From CAZWMK01 sp964635065 (GTDB taxonomy: Bacteria > Pseudomonadota > Alphaproteobacteria > Sphingomonadales > Sphingomonadaceae): 12,946 nucleotides of DNA. The notes beneath the pieces are model-generated. The model did no database searches and was not told where the DNA came from. It saw only the letters and a program-made list of their open reading frames with translations. The DNA lies in NCBI GenBank assembly GCA_964635065.1, contig CAZWMK010000070.1, forward strand, positions 1-12,946, written 5' to 3'. Positions 5,660-12,946 of the stretch are shown piece after piece. The stretch's first letter is position 1, and every line of letters starts with the position of its first letter. The translations under genes were made by a program, and so were the position numbers.

Positions 5660-7177
5660 GTGGGTTATCAGTCCGAAGCAGACCGGATTCCGGTGCTCAT
5701 TGGCGTTGGTGAAATCAATGATCGCCCGCCTGTCGAAACCGAAGGCCTCGAATCTCTTGGGCTGATGCTCGAAGCCTTGAAAGCCGCAGAGGCCGATGTG
5801 GGCGCAGCCGTGCTGGACAGGCTCGACTGGCTCGGCGTGGAAGATCAGATTTCCTTCCCCAATCCCGACATTCATCACGATCTTGCACATAAGCTTGGCA
5901 AATTGCCGCGCTATGTGCTGCGTACGTTCGAAGCCAGCGGGGACGGCCCGATCCAGCTGATCAACGATGCCGCGAACCTGATCGGACGCGGAGAAATCCG
6001 TCTGGCTGCCGCCGTTGGTGCCGAAGCGATGCGCACCGCCGGAAAGCGCGCGGCGGCGGCGGCCGCAGTGGCCCCGCCCGGCACGCAAAAAGCCGACCGT
6101 CTCGCTGAGTCAGCGGCGGCGCTAGCAACGCCTTTGGCCCGCAAGCATGGCTTGCTGACGCCGACCGAAGTCTATCCGCTCTATGAAAATGCGACGCGCG
6201 CGGCATGGGGGCAGACTCTGGCCGAGGCGCAATGGGAAACTGGCCTGATCTGGTCGGGCTTTTCAAAGGTCGCCGCCGAAAACCCCGGCGCATGGCTGAA
6301 AAAGCCGGTCGGACCTGATACCATCATCGAACCGACCGCCGACAACCGCTGGATCAGCTTTCCCTATACCAAGCTGATGGTCGCCAACAGTGCCGTCAAC
6401 ATGGGGTGCGCTGTCATCGTGGCCAGCCTCGCCATGGCGCGGGAACTCGGCATCCCCGAAGACCGTCTGGTCTATATCGGCCAGGGCGCAGCCGCCCATG
6501 AGCCCGATGATTTCCTGAAACGCGACAGCTACACCCATTCCGCCAGCCTGAACGCCACTGTCACCAGCGCCCTTGCCCTCAACAAACTGAAGCCCGCCGA
6601 TATCGATCATGTCGAGCTTTACAGTTGCTTCCCCTGCGTCCCGAAAATGGCGCGCCGCGTCCTCGACTGGCCGCTCGACAAGCCGGCCTCGGTTTATGGC
6701 GGACTGACCTTTGGCGGCGGCCCCATCGGCAACTGCATGATGCATGCCACCGCCGCCATGGTCCGCAAGCTGCGCGCCAGCGGCACGAATGGCCTGATCG
6801 TGGCGAACGGCGGCTATGCAACGCACAGCCACTCGATGGTTTTCACGCGCACACCGCAGCCGGTCGGCACCTTTCCGCAAAACTACAATGTCCAGCCGAC
6901 CGCCGATGCCCAGCGCGGCCCGATACCCGAACTGCTCGATGACTATGAGGGTGAAGGCACGGTGGAAACCTTCACCATCCCGTTCGACCGCCATGGCCAG
7001 CCGCGCTCGGCGACCATCGTTGCCCGCACACCGGGCGGTGCCCGGTTCCTCGCGCATGTGCCGGGCGAAGACCAGGCAACCATCGCGTTCCTGATGGCCA
7101 ATGACAGCCAGCCGGTCGGGAGCCGTGGCCATGCAGCACGACGCGCCGATGGCCAGACGATCTGGACGCGCGCCTGA
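5660..7177 (+). CDS. Thiolase-like protein (TLP1 / acetyl-CoA acetyltransferase family) without thiolase catalytic residues
   Basis: The 505-residue protein has a thiolase fold (about 10-400) and a C-terminal extension (about 430-505, VETFTIPFDRHGQPRSATIV onward) like the extra C-terminal domain of mycobacterial TLP1. Databases usually name such proteins acetyl-CoA acetyltransferase. The active site is not that of a thiolase. The segment EASGDGPIQLINDA (91-104) sits where the nucleophilic Cys motif (CASG) should be and has no Cys. GGLTFGGGPIGN (347-358) replaces GGxxxxGHPxG and lacks the His. ANGGYATHS (382-390) lacks the second Cys. Thiolysis or condensation is therefore doubtful; a role in acyl-CoA binding or a partner-dependent reaction is inference. 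I prefer GTG at 5660, seven bases after GGGGAG, to the ATG at 5654, one base after it. An alanine run lies at 131-136. An enoyl-CoA hydratase and an MFS transporter follow on the same strand. Confidence 0.85.
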   Translation: MGYQSEADRIPVLIGVGEINDRPPVETEGLESLGLMLEALKAAEADVGAAVLDRLDWLGVEDQISFPNPDIHHDLAHKLGKLPRYVLRTFEASGDGPIQLINDAANLIGRGEIRLAAAVGAEAMRTAGKRAAAAAAVAPPGTQKADRLAESAAALATPLARKHGLLTPTEVYPLYENATRAAWGQTLAEAQWETGLIWSGFSKVAAENPGAWLKKPVGPDTIIEPTADNRWISFPYTKLMVANSAVNMGCAVIVASLAMARELGIPEDRLVYIGQGAAAHEPDDFLKRDSYTHSASLNATVTSALALNKLKPADIDHVELYSCFPCVPKMARRVLDWPLDKPASVYGGLTFGGGPIGNCMMHATAAMVRKLRASGTNGLIVANGGYATHSHSMVFTRTPQPVGTFPQNYNVQPTADAQRGPIPELLDDYEGEGTVETFTIPFDRHGQPRSATIVARTPGGARFLAHVPGEDQATIAFLMANDSQPVGSRGHAARRADGQTIWTRA

Positions 7178-7200
7178 ACAGATTGGGGAGAGTGATCGCC

Positions 7201-7992
7201 ATGACCATAATGACTGAAAACGATGTCGTTCTGTTCGACCGCATCGACGATCATATCGCTCTTGTCACGCTGAACCGTCCGGAAAAGCGCAATGCCGTCA
7301 ATGGCGCTGTCGCCCGCGCTTTGGATGCCATCGTCAAACAGACGGAATCCGATCCGGAAATCTGGGTGACGGTCATCACCTCTGGCGGTGGACCGACCTT
7401 CTGCGCGGGTGCCGACCTTGCCGAAGTCGCCGCCGGACGCGGCCATGAATTGTCGACCGAAGACGGCGGCTTTGCCGGGTTCGTCAATGCGAAACGCAGC
7501 AAGCCCTGGATCGTCGCCATTCGCGGCAGCGCGCTCGGCGGCGGCCTTGAAATCTCGCTGGCCTGCGATTTGCGTGTCTGCGCCGAGACCACCGTTCTTG
7601 GCCTGCCCGAAGTCAAGCGCGGACTGATTGCAGGTGCTGGTGGCGCTTATCGACTGCCGCGCCAGATTCCGCGGGCGATCGCGCTCGAAATGATTGCGCT
7701 TGGCGATCCCATCAATGCTGCCCGCGCCGCCGCCCTTGGCCTCGTCAACCGTGTCGTTCCCGAAGACGCGGTGCTTGATGCCGCGCTCGACATGGCGCGC
7801 CGCATTTGCGCCAATGCCCCAGTGTCGGTGCGCGAAAGCCTGATTGTCGCGCGCGCTGCGCATGAAGCGACCGAAGACGAACTGATCGCCATGACAATGG
7901 ATGCCTTTGGCCGTATCGCCAAAACCGAGGACTTCAAGGAAGGACCGCGCGCCTTCGTCGAAAAGCGGGCACCAAAGTGGCAGGGGCGCTAG
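7201..7992 (+). CDS. Enoyl-CoA hydratase/isomerase family (crotonase) protein
   Basis: The 263-residue length is typical for crotonases, which hydrate trans-2-enoyl-CoA esters in the cytosol during fatty-acid, side-chain or aromatic-acid breakdown. The oxyanion-hole segments FCAGADL (67-73) and GSALGGGLEISLACDLRV (109-126) are intact. Both acid/base residues of true hydratases are present: Glu117 (GGGLE) and Glu137 (GLPE). The downstream GLIAGAGGAYRLPRQI also matches. A hydratase is thus more likely than a hydrolase or isomerase, but the acyl substrate cannot be read from sequence. The ATG at 7201 lies eight bases after GGGGAGAG; a GTG at 7192 is too close to it. The gap to the thiolase-like gene is 23 bp, so they are co-transcribed and probably act on the same acyl-CoA pathway. 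Confidence 0.92.
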   Translation: MTIMTENDVVLFDRIDDHIALVTLNRPEKRNAVNGAVARALDAIVKQTESDPEIWVTVITSGGGPTFCAGADLAEVAAGRGHELSTEDGGFAGFVNAKRSKPWIVAIRGSALGGGLEISLACDLRVCAETTVLGLPEVKRGLIAGAGGAYRLPRQIPRAIALEMIALGDPINAARAAALGLVNRVVPEDAVLDAALDMARRICANAPVSVRESLIVARAAHEATEDELIAMTMDAFGRIAKTEDFKEGPRAFVEKRAPKWQGR

Positions 7993-8057
7993 CCACTGCA
8001 CAAGAACATACTAGCCAGATGCCGACATAAAATAAAATAGGGGGAGGACCGCGGGTC
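7993..8057 (+). other. Short AT-rich gap before the MFS gene
   Basis: The 65-bp gap has a locally AT-rich stretch with TAAAAT (8028-8033) but no recognisable -35, then GGGGGAGGA, the ribosome site of the transporter gene. A secondary promoter is possible but weak. Confidence 0.3.
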
Positions 8058-9407
8058 ATGGCCATCATGCCGCATCAAAGCAGTGCGTCGGACACGGGGC
8101 CACGCGGCGGACGCGGGGCATGGTATGCCACGGCGCTTCTGACGCTGTGTTTCACCCTTTCCTATATCGACCGCCAGATTCTCAGCCTGCTGGTCACGCC
8201 GATCAAGGCCTCGCTGAAGCTGAGCGACAGCGAGATCGGCGTGTTGCAGGGGGTCAGTTTCTCGATCTTCTATGTTGCCGCCACGCTGCCGCTCGCCCGT
8301 CTGGCGGACCGCAGCCACCGCCCGCTGATCATGACATGGTGCATCGCCGCGTGGAGTCTCATGACCATGTTGTGCGGTACGGCCGCCAGCTTCTGGCAGC
8401 TCATGCTGGCACGCATCGGCGTTGCTGTCGGCGAGGCCGGTCTGCCACCGTCGGCGCTGACGCTGATGGCCGATGTTCACACCCCCAAAGGGCTGGCGCG
8501 CGCGACATCAATCTTTCTTCTCGCCCCCTTTGTCGGCGGTGGCATCGCCCTGATGGGTGGGGGCCTGCTCTATGAAATGTCGGCCAGCTGGACGATGCCG
8601 ACGTTGCCGCTTCTGGGCACGCTTGAACGCTGGCAGCTGATGTTTCTCCTCGTCGGCGCGCCCGGCCTGCTGCTGGCACCGCTTGTCGTCCTGACGCTGC
8701 GCGAACCGCGCATGAGCGCGACCGTCGCCAAACAGGAGGGCAGCGTGGCCGCCCTGTTCAAGTTTCTTCTGGGTAACTGGCGTTTTTGTATCGTCTACAT
8801 CGTCGCCGTGTCGTTCACCGTCACGCTGTTCAACGCGCATATCGCATGGATGCCGACGGCTATTTTACGCAGTCACGCTATCGGCGAAGGTGCGATGGGG
8901 ACAGCATTTGGCATCATTTACCTTGGCGCCGGAAGCGCCGGCACCCTGGCAGCCGGGTGGATCGTTGCGCGTGCCGGTGGCCAGAACATGGTCGCCCGTA
9001 CCATCCGCATGATGCGGATGAACGCCGCCGTCCTGATCCTGCCGGCCGTATTCGCCCCGCTCGCGCCAACGCTCATGCTGTCTTACGGCCTGCTGACGAT
9101 CTCCGTATTCTGCACCAGCGCGGTAGTCAGCGTCAGTTCGCTGCCCTTCCAGTTCGTGGCCCCGAAAGCCATCCGCGCGCAGGCCATCGCCATGACCGGT
9201 CTTGTCGCAGCTCTTCTTGGCACCGGCCTCGGGCCGCTTCTGGTCGGGATTCTCAGCGATCTTTATGCCGGTCTCAGCCTTGGCCAGCCATTGTCAGCCG
9301 CGCTTGCCACGGTTGCCGCGCTCCTCATGCCGGTCGTAACGCTGATGATGGGCTATGCGCTCAAAAACCTTGGCCGTGTCATGCCCGGAACACAGGCCGC
9401 GGTCTGA
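8058..9407 (+). CDS. MFS transporter, Spinster-like
   Basis: The 449-residue inner-membrane protein has about 12 hydrophobic segments in two halves of six with a central loop near 215-235. The first span carries SYIDRQ (35-40), usual in Spinster-like MFS proteins. The loop after span two, LARLADRSHRP (79-89), is the MFS motif A region, and ARIGVAVGEAGLPPSALTLM (118-137) fits the fourth to fifth span pattern with a conserved GEAG. Substrate is unknown. Position 65 bp after the enoyl-CoA hydratase suggests uptake or export of a carboxylic acid, lipid or aromatic compound whose CoA ester the two upstream proteins handle; that is inference. ATG 8058 is nine bases after GGAGGA; an alternative ATG lies at 8067. 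It converges on the HAD gene with only six bases between stops. Confidence 0.9.
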   Translation: MAIMPHQSSASDTGPRGGRGAWYATALLTLCFTLSYIDRQILSLLVTPIKASLKLSDSEIGVLQGVSFSIFYVAATLPLARLADRSHRPLIMTWCIAAWSLMTMLCGTAASFWQLMLARIGVAVGEAGLPPSALTLMADVHTPKGLARATSIFLLAPFVGGGIALMGGGLLYEMSASWTMPTLPLLGTLERWQLMFLLVGAPGLLLAPLVVLTLREPRMSATVAKQEGSVAALFKFLLGNWRFCIVYIVAVSFTVTLFNAHIAWMPTAILRSHAIGEGAMGTAFGIIYLGAGSAGTLAAGWIVARAGGQNMVARTIRMMRMNAAVLILPAVFAPLAPTLMLSYGLLTISVFCTSAVVSVSSLPFQFVAPKAIRAQAIAMTGLVAALLGTGLGPLLVGILSDLYAGLSLGQPLSAALATVAALLMPVVTLMMGYALKNLGRVMPGTQAAV

Positions 9408-9413
9408 ACCGCC

Positions 9414-10085
9414 TCAGTGCCAGTCGATGATCTGCCAGCCCTTGCTTTCCGCAACTGCGCGCAGTTTCGGGGTCGGGTGGATGGCGATGCGTTCGTCCGC
9501 CCAGTCGAACACCGGCATGTCGGTATGGTGGTCTGAATAAAAACGCACGTTCAGATCGGCTCGATCGACGCCTTGTTCGGCAAAATAAGCCTTCACCATG
9601 CGCAGCTTGGCATCGCCATAACAATTTTCGCCGTCCAGTCGTGCCATGATCCGGCCCTTGCTGTCGCGACGCGACCGCGTGGCGACGATCTCATTGACAC
9701 CGAGACAGCGCGCAATGCCCTCGACATAAAATTCATAGGATGCCGTCGCCAGCATCACCCGGCGGCCCGCAACCCGGTCAGACGCGATCTGGGCGAGGGC
9801 TTCGGCATAGCAGCCACTCCTGATCAGCTTTGCGGCAAAGGCATCGACAACCGGACGCAGCTTTTCCGGCGACACGCGGCGCCCCATCAGCAAGCGGTGA
9901 TTGAGTTCCTTCAGCCGCCCGCGCGACACAAAACCCGCAAGATAGGCAAGACCGAACAATGCCGCCACCGGCACCAGCGCCAGCCGCCATGGCGCGCGCC
10001 GGCACGCCCAGAACAACAGCCAGGGCGAATAGGTGCCACTGCGCGTGATCGTGCGATCCATATCGTAGATGGCATATTCGATCAT
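9414..10085 (-). CDS. HAD-IB family phosphatase (SerB-like hydrolase)
   Basis: The 223-residue protein is a haloacid dehalogenase superfamily phosphatase of subclass IB. Motif I is YDMDRTITRSGT with nucleophile Asp8 and acid/base Asp10. Motif II is LATAS (112-116), with Thr114 or Ser116, the catalytic Lys160 is in GDAKLRMV, and motif IV is SDHHTDMP with Asp185 and Asp189. A hydrophobic stretch at about 34-53 within the cap suggests membrane contact. Substrates in this subclass are small phosphate monoesters; it is not clearly phosphoserine phosphatase. The ATG at 10085 begins two bases after the stop of the nucleotidyltransferase gene, so translation is likely coupled. A longer reading into that gene is rejected because homology starts at MIEYAIYD. 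Confidence 0.88.
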   Translation of the reverse strand: MIEYAIYDMDRTITRSGTYSPWLLFWACRRAPWRLALVPVAALFGLAYLAGFVSRGRLKELNHRLLMGRRVSPEKLRPVVDAFAAKLIRSGCYAEALAQIASDRVAGRRVMLATASYEFYVEGIARCLGVNEIVATRSRRDSKGRIMARLDGENCYGDAKLRMVKAYFAEQGVDRADLNVRFYSDHHTDMPVFDWADERIAIHPTPKLRAVAESKGWQIIDWH

Positions 10086-10087
10086 GA

Positions 10088-10885
10088 TTATCCCGTCCTG
10101 CCCCTGAGAATCTGTTCTGCCAGCATGTGATCGCTGGGTTTGTCGACATCGATTGCCGCCTCGGCCATCGGCAGGATCACGGCCTTGGCCGAAAAGCCCA
10201 GTCGCTGTGCCGCGCTGGCCAGTGCAGCCGCAAGACCGATGGTGCGCGTCAGCGCCCTGAGGGCAAGCCACGGGCCAAAGCGCCACAGCAGCTTCCAGCC
10301 CTTCTTGCGATCCTGTTCGACACTGCGCCAGACATCGAGCGCGGCCAGTGCACCTGGACTGTTCAGGGCAAAAAGATTGGCACCACTATAGGCGCCCCCC
10401 CGGAAATGCAGCCAGGTCCGCTGGTTGCCCGGATAGGCCGCCAGCAGCGTCCGACGCTCGACCATGGCGACAGCGACATCCGCGCCGCTTGCCTGCGCGA
10501 TAAAGGCTTCGACCATCGCACGCGTCAAAAGCGGGTGATCGGCCGTCGTCAGTAGCACCGGCCAGCCCTTTGCCGCATTTGTCACGCAATCATGCACGCT
10601 TTGCGAAATACCCTGCCCCGATGTCGCGAAACGCACCTGCGGATGATCGGCCAGCCACGCCGTATCAGGCGTGGCAACCAATGCCGCACCATCTTGCGCG
10701 AGAATAATGATCTCGCCAATCGCAGGCACCGAGGCCAGCGTGCGGACGACGCGCGACAACATCGCCTCGCCGCCCACGCGCACAAGGGCTTTCCACTGTT
10801 CGCCAAAGGCGCTGGCCAAGGGATCGATGCCGGGGCGCTGGCCAGCGGCGACGATCACTGTCCAGCGCGCCGCCGGTTCAACCAC
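10088..10885 (-). CDS. MobA-like NTP transferase domain protein
   Basis: The 265-residue protein has the nucleotidyltransferase (GT-A like) core: the N-terminal loop VAAGQRPGIDPLA (12-24) for NTP binding, Lys32 in KAL, the metal-binding Asp116 in LLTTADHPLL (111-120), the segment GGAYSGANLFAL (163-174) and IDVDKPSD (245-252) near the end. Such enzymes transfer a nucleotide to a phosphorylated sugar, alcohol or cofactor; the substrate cannot be assigned. The start is a GTG at 10885 that overlaps the last 8 bases of pheT, with no clear ribosome site, so it probably depends on pheT translation. The HAD phosphatase gene follows at once, and the pair may process the same phosphorylated metabolite (inference). 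Confidence 0.82.
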   Translation of the reverse strand: MVEPAARWTVIVAAGQRPGIDPLASAFGEQWKALVRVGGEAMLSRVVRTLASVPAIGEIIILAQDGAALVATPDTAWLADHPQVRFATSGQGISQSVHDCVTNAAKGWPVLLTTADHPLLTRAMVEAFIAQASGADVAVAMVERRTLLAAYPGNQRTWLHFRGGAYSGANLFALNSPGALAALDVWRSVEQDRKKGWKLLWRFGPWLALRALTRTIGLAAALASAAQRLGFSAKAVILPMAEAAIDVDKPSDHMLAEQILRGRTG

Positions 10886-12946
10886 GCAAGGTCGCGCCCG
10901 CTTTAGCCGCCGCCGCCACGACCTTGGCCGACAGCGCGTCGATATCGGCCTCGGTCAGGCTGCGTTCGACGGGTTGCAGCGTGACAGTCAGCGCAATCGA
11001 CTTCTTCCCGTCCGGCACACCCTTGCCCATGAACAGGTCGAACAGCGCGACATCGACGATCAGCGCCTTGTCCGCTCCCCGCACGGCCTTGACCAAGGCG
11101 TCGGCCGTGACATCGGCGGCAACGAGGAAGGCAAAGTCGCGCTTCACCGGCTGTAACGCGGGCGGCGCATAGACTGGCCGCGCGCGTTTTCCTGTTGCCT
11201 TCGGCGCAGGGATCGCATCGAGGAAGATCTCGCCCGCCACCACGCTGCCCTTCAGGTCGAACGCCGCCAGCACGCGCGGGTGCAGTTCACCGAATGCGGC
11301 CAGCGCCTGCTTCGGGCCAAGGCACAAACGACCGGCACGACCAGGGTGATACCAGTCGTCGCTTGGCGCCAGCGCCATCAGGCGATCGGCAGGCGCATCA
11401 GCGGCGGCAAGCGCGGCCAGTGCTTCTGCCTTGGCATCGAACGCGTCGAAGCCTTGGGCTGCGCCCGTGCGCCAGTCGCGCGGGCTGCGGTCGCCAGCCA
11501 GAACGAAGGCCAGCGTCAGCTTTTCGCCATCCGCCATATAGCGGCGACCGATTTCAAACAGGCGCACGCTGGTCGCGCCGCGATCCATGTTGCGTCGCGC
11601 CGCCTGCAACAGGCCAGGCAAGAGCGACGGCCGCATGACGGCGAGATCGGTCGAGATCGGGTTTTCCAGCGTCCAGGCGCCGCCGCCAAAGGGTGCAGCG
11701 TCGGCTTCGCTGACGAAGCTCCACGTCACCGCTTCGTTGAGGCCGCGTGCTGCGGTCGCCCGCCGCACCTTGCGTTCCAGCTTTTGCAGCGGCGTTGCCG
11801 TCGGCAGCGCCACGCCATCGCGGCGCGGCAGCGGCGTCGACGGCAGGCGGTCAAGCCCGGCGATACGGATGATTTCCTCGACGATGTCGGCCGCACCATC
11901 CACGTCGCGCCGCCAGCTTGGCACGGCGATGCGCCATGCATCGTCTGCTGCCTCGGATATGTCGGTAAAGCCAAGGCGATTCAGGATTCCGCGCTGTTCA
12001 TCCGCCGAGACGTCGATGCCGCCGAGTTCTGCGACCAACGCCGGGCGATAGGTCACGACATGGCCGCGTACCGGCACCGCGCCTGCAACCGTCACCTCCG
12101 ACGCTTCACCGCCGCACAGGTCGATGATCATCTGCGCCGCTGCCTCGATTGCGGGCAGCACAGTTGCGGGATCGACGCCGCGCTCGAAGCGCGCGCGCGC
12201 GTCCGAATTGATGCCATGGCGACGGCCCGTCGCGCCAATCAGCGCCGGTTCGAACCATGCGCTTTCCAGCAGTACGTCTGTCGTGGCGTCCGTCACGCCC
12301 GAAAACTCGCCGCCCATCACACCGCCAAGGCCCAGCACGCGGGCATCGTCGGCAATCACGATATCGTCGGCGGTGACAGCATAGTCCTTGCCGTTCAGGG
12401 CGGTGAAGCTCTCGCCGACAGCACCACGCCGTGCACGGACCGTGCCCGACAGTTTTGCCACGTCATAAACATGCAGCGGCCGCGCCTGATCGAGGCAGAA
12501 CAGGTTGGTGATATCCACCAGCACCGACACGGGCCTGAGACCGACCGCGCGCAGACGCTTTTGCAGCCATTCCGGGCTGGGCCCGTTCTTCACGCCGCGA
12601 ATGACGCGGCCTGCAAACACCGGACAGCCCGAATCATCCTCGACTGCAAGCGCGACGGGATTGGCGAAGGCACCCGGCACTGCATGTATGACGCGCGCCT
12701 TTCCGGTTTCGCTGCCAAGACCGGCCGCCGCCAGATCGCGCGCAATGCCCGATACGCCCATGCAGTCCTGCCGGTTGGGTGTGATCGCAATATCGAACAC
12801 CGGATCGTCCAAACCTGCCCACGCGGCATAGGCCGCGCCGACGGGCGCATCTTCCGGCAGTTCGATGATGCCCGTATGCGCCTCAGACAGCAGCAGCTCG
12901 CGTTCGGAACACATCATGCCCCGGCTTTCGACGCCACGAATGGCAG
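10878..12946 (-). CDS. pheT: Phenylalanyl-tRNA synthetase beta subunit, 5' end outside window
   Basis: This is the beta chain of the cytosolic alpha2-beta2 enzyme that charges tRNA-Phe. The 688 residues in the window lack only about 110 N-terminal residues of a protein usually near 800. In order they show the end of the EMAP-like tRNA-binding domain (IRGVESRGMMCSERELLL at the edge), the B3/B4 editing domain (LVDITNLFCLDQARPLHVYD, INSDARARFERGVDP), B5 (around VVTYRPALVAELGGIDVS, then VPSWRRDVDG), the catalytic-like core (VTWSFVSE, MRPSLLPGLLQAARRN, RLFEIGRRY) and the C-terminal FDX-ACB anticodon-binding domain (LQPVKRDFAFLVAADVTADA, SIALTVTLQP). No frameshift or stop is seen. The reading frame continues upstream past the ATG at 12917, which is internal. 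pheS would be expected beyond the right edge. The stop overlaps the start of the nucleotidyltransferase gene. Confidence 0.97.
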   Translation of the reverse strand, partial: AIRGVESRGMMCSERELLLSEAHTGIIELPEDAPVGAAYAAWAGLDDPVFDIAITPNRQDCMGVSGIARDLAAAGLGSETGKARVIHAVPGAFANPVALAVEDDSGCPVFAGRVIRGVKNGPSPEWLQKRLRAVGLRPVSVLVDITNLFCLDQARPLHVYDVAKLSGTVRARRGAVGESFTALNGKDYAVTADDIVIADDARVLGLGGVMGGEFSGVTDATTDVLLESAWFEPALIGATGRRHGINSDARARFERGVDPATVLPAIEAAAQMIIDLCGGEASEVTVAGAVPVRGHVVTYRPALVAELGGIDVSADEQRGILNRLGFTDISEAADDAWRIAVPSWRRDVDGAADIVEEIIRIAGLDRLPSTPLPRRDGVALPTATPLQKLERKVRRATAARGLNEAVTWSFVSEADAAPFGGGAWTLENPISTDLAVMRPSLLPGLLQAARRNMDRGATSVRLFEIGRRYMADGEKLTLAFVLAGDRSPRDWRTGAAQGFDAFDAKAEALAALAAADAPADRLMALAPSDDWYHPGRAGRLCLGPKQALAAFGELHPRVLAAFDLKGSVVAGEIFLDAIPAPKATGKRARPVYAPPALQPVKRDFAFLVAADVTADALVKAVRGADKALIVDVALFDLFMGKGVPDGKKSIALTVTLQPVERSLTEADIDALSAKVVAAAAKAGATLRG

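Noticed and set aside
6048..6075. GCG/GGC-rich run as a tandem repeat element
   Set aside because: It encodes an alanine run in frame within the thiolase-like gene and is too short and irregular to be more than codon-level low complexity.
6263..7132. Open frame of 289 codons antisense to the thiolase-like gene
   Set aside because: It lies wholly inside a strongly family-matching gene, its translation is rich in His, Arg, Gly and Ala with no domain, and GC-rich codon use readily makes such mirror frames.
6943..8001. Minus-strand frame of 352 codons spanning the thiolase-like/crotonase junction
   Set aside because: It is antisense to two confident genes and covers their junction; no motif or ribosome site supports it.
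10086..10286. Extension of the HAD phosphatase to 10286
   Set aside because: It would overlap the nucleotidyltransferase by about 200 bases, and motif I starts at residue 8 from the ATG at 10085.
1..12946. Mobile elements, CRISPR arrays, prophage, tRNA or rRNA genes
   Set aside because: I saw no transposase or integrase motifs, no spaced direct repeats and no tRNA-like or rRNA-like segments; almost all of the window is explained by protein genes.

Overview
The window comes from a GC-rich bacterial chromosome, most likely an alphaproteobacterium of the order Sphingomonadales. That placement is an inference from protein flavour (LDH-type malate dehydrogenase beside sucD, a thiolase-like TLP1 protein with a crotonase and a Spinster-type MFS protein) and codon use; no rRNA or other decisive marker is present. 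Ten complete genes and two partial ones fill the window densely. I see no mobile element, CRISPR array, tRNA or rRNA.

Layout: (1) 1-1751, minus strand: TCA-cycle genes mdh and, downstream, sucD (C-terminus outside the window), separated by an 86-bp gap with strong alternative hairpins and no sucC between them. (2) 1938-5531: a compact nitrosative-stress locus. nsrR, an Rrf2-family NO sensor, reads rightward. Divergent from it, reading leftward, is a tight three-gene operon: a group III truncated haemoglobin fused to a YeaR/TehB-like cupin (DUF1971), the flavohaemoglobin NO dioxygenase hmp, and an HPP membrane protein fused to two CBS domains. The AT-rich divergent gap carries an extended -10 promoter and two NsrR-like palindromes. 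(3) 5660-9407, plus strand: an acyl-CoA module of a thiolase-like protein that has lost the thiolase catalytic residues, an enoyl-CoA hydratase with both catalytic glutamates, and an MFS transporter. (4) 9414-12946, minus strand: pheT (N-terminus outside the window), a nucleotidyltransferase overlapping its end by 8 bases, and a HAD-IB phosphatase starting 2 bases after that.

The most interesting part is region 2. NO or nitrite would be sensed by the NsrR Fe-S cluster, relieving repression. NO would then be oxidised to nitrate by Hmp and possibly bound or processed by the truncated haemoglobin-cupin fusion, while the HPP protein may move nitrite or nitrate across the inner membrane under CBS-domain control. 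The gene identities are well supported; the fusion protein's reaction and the HPP substrate are inference.
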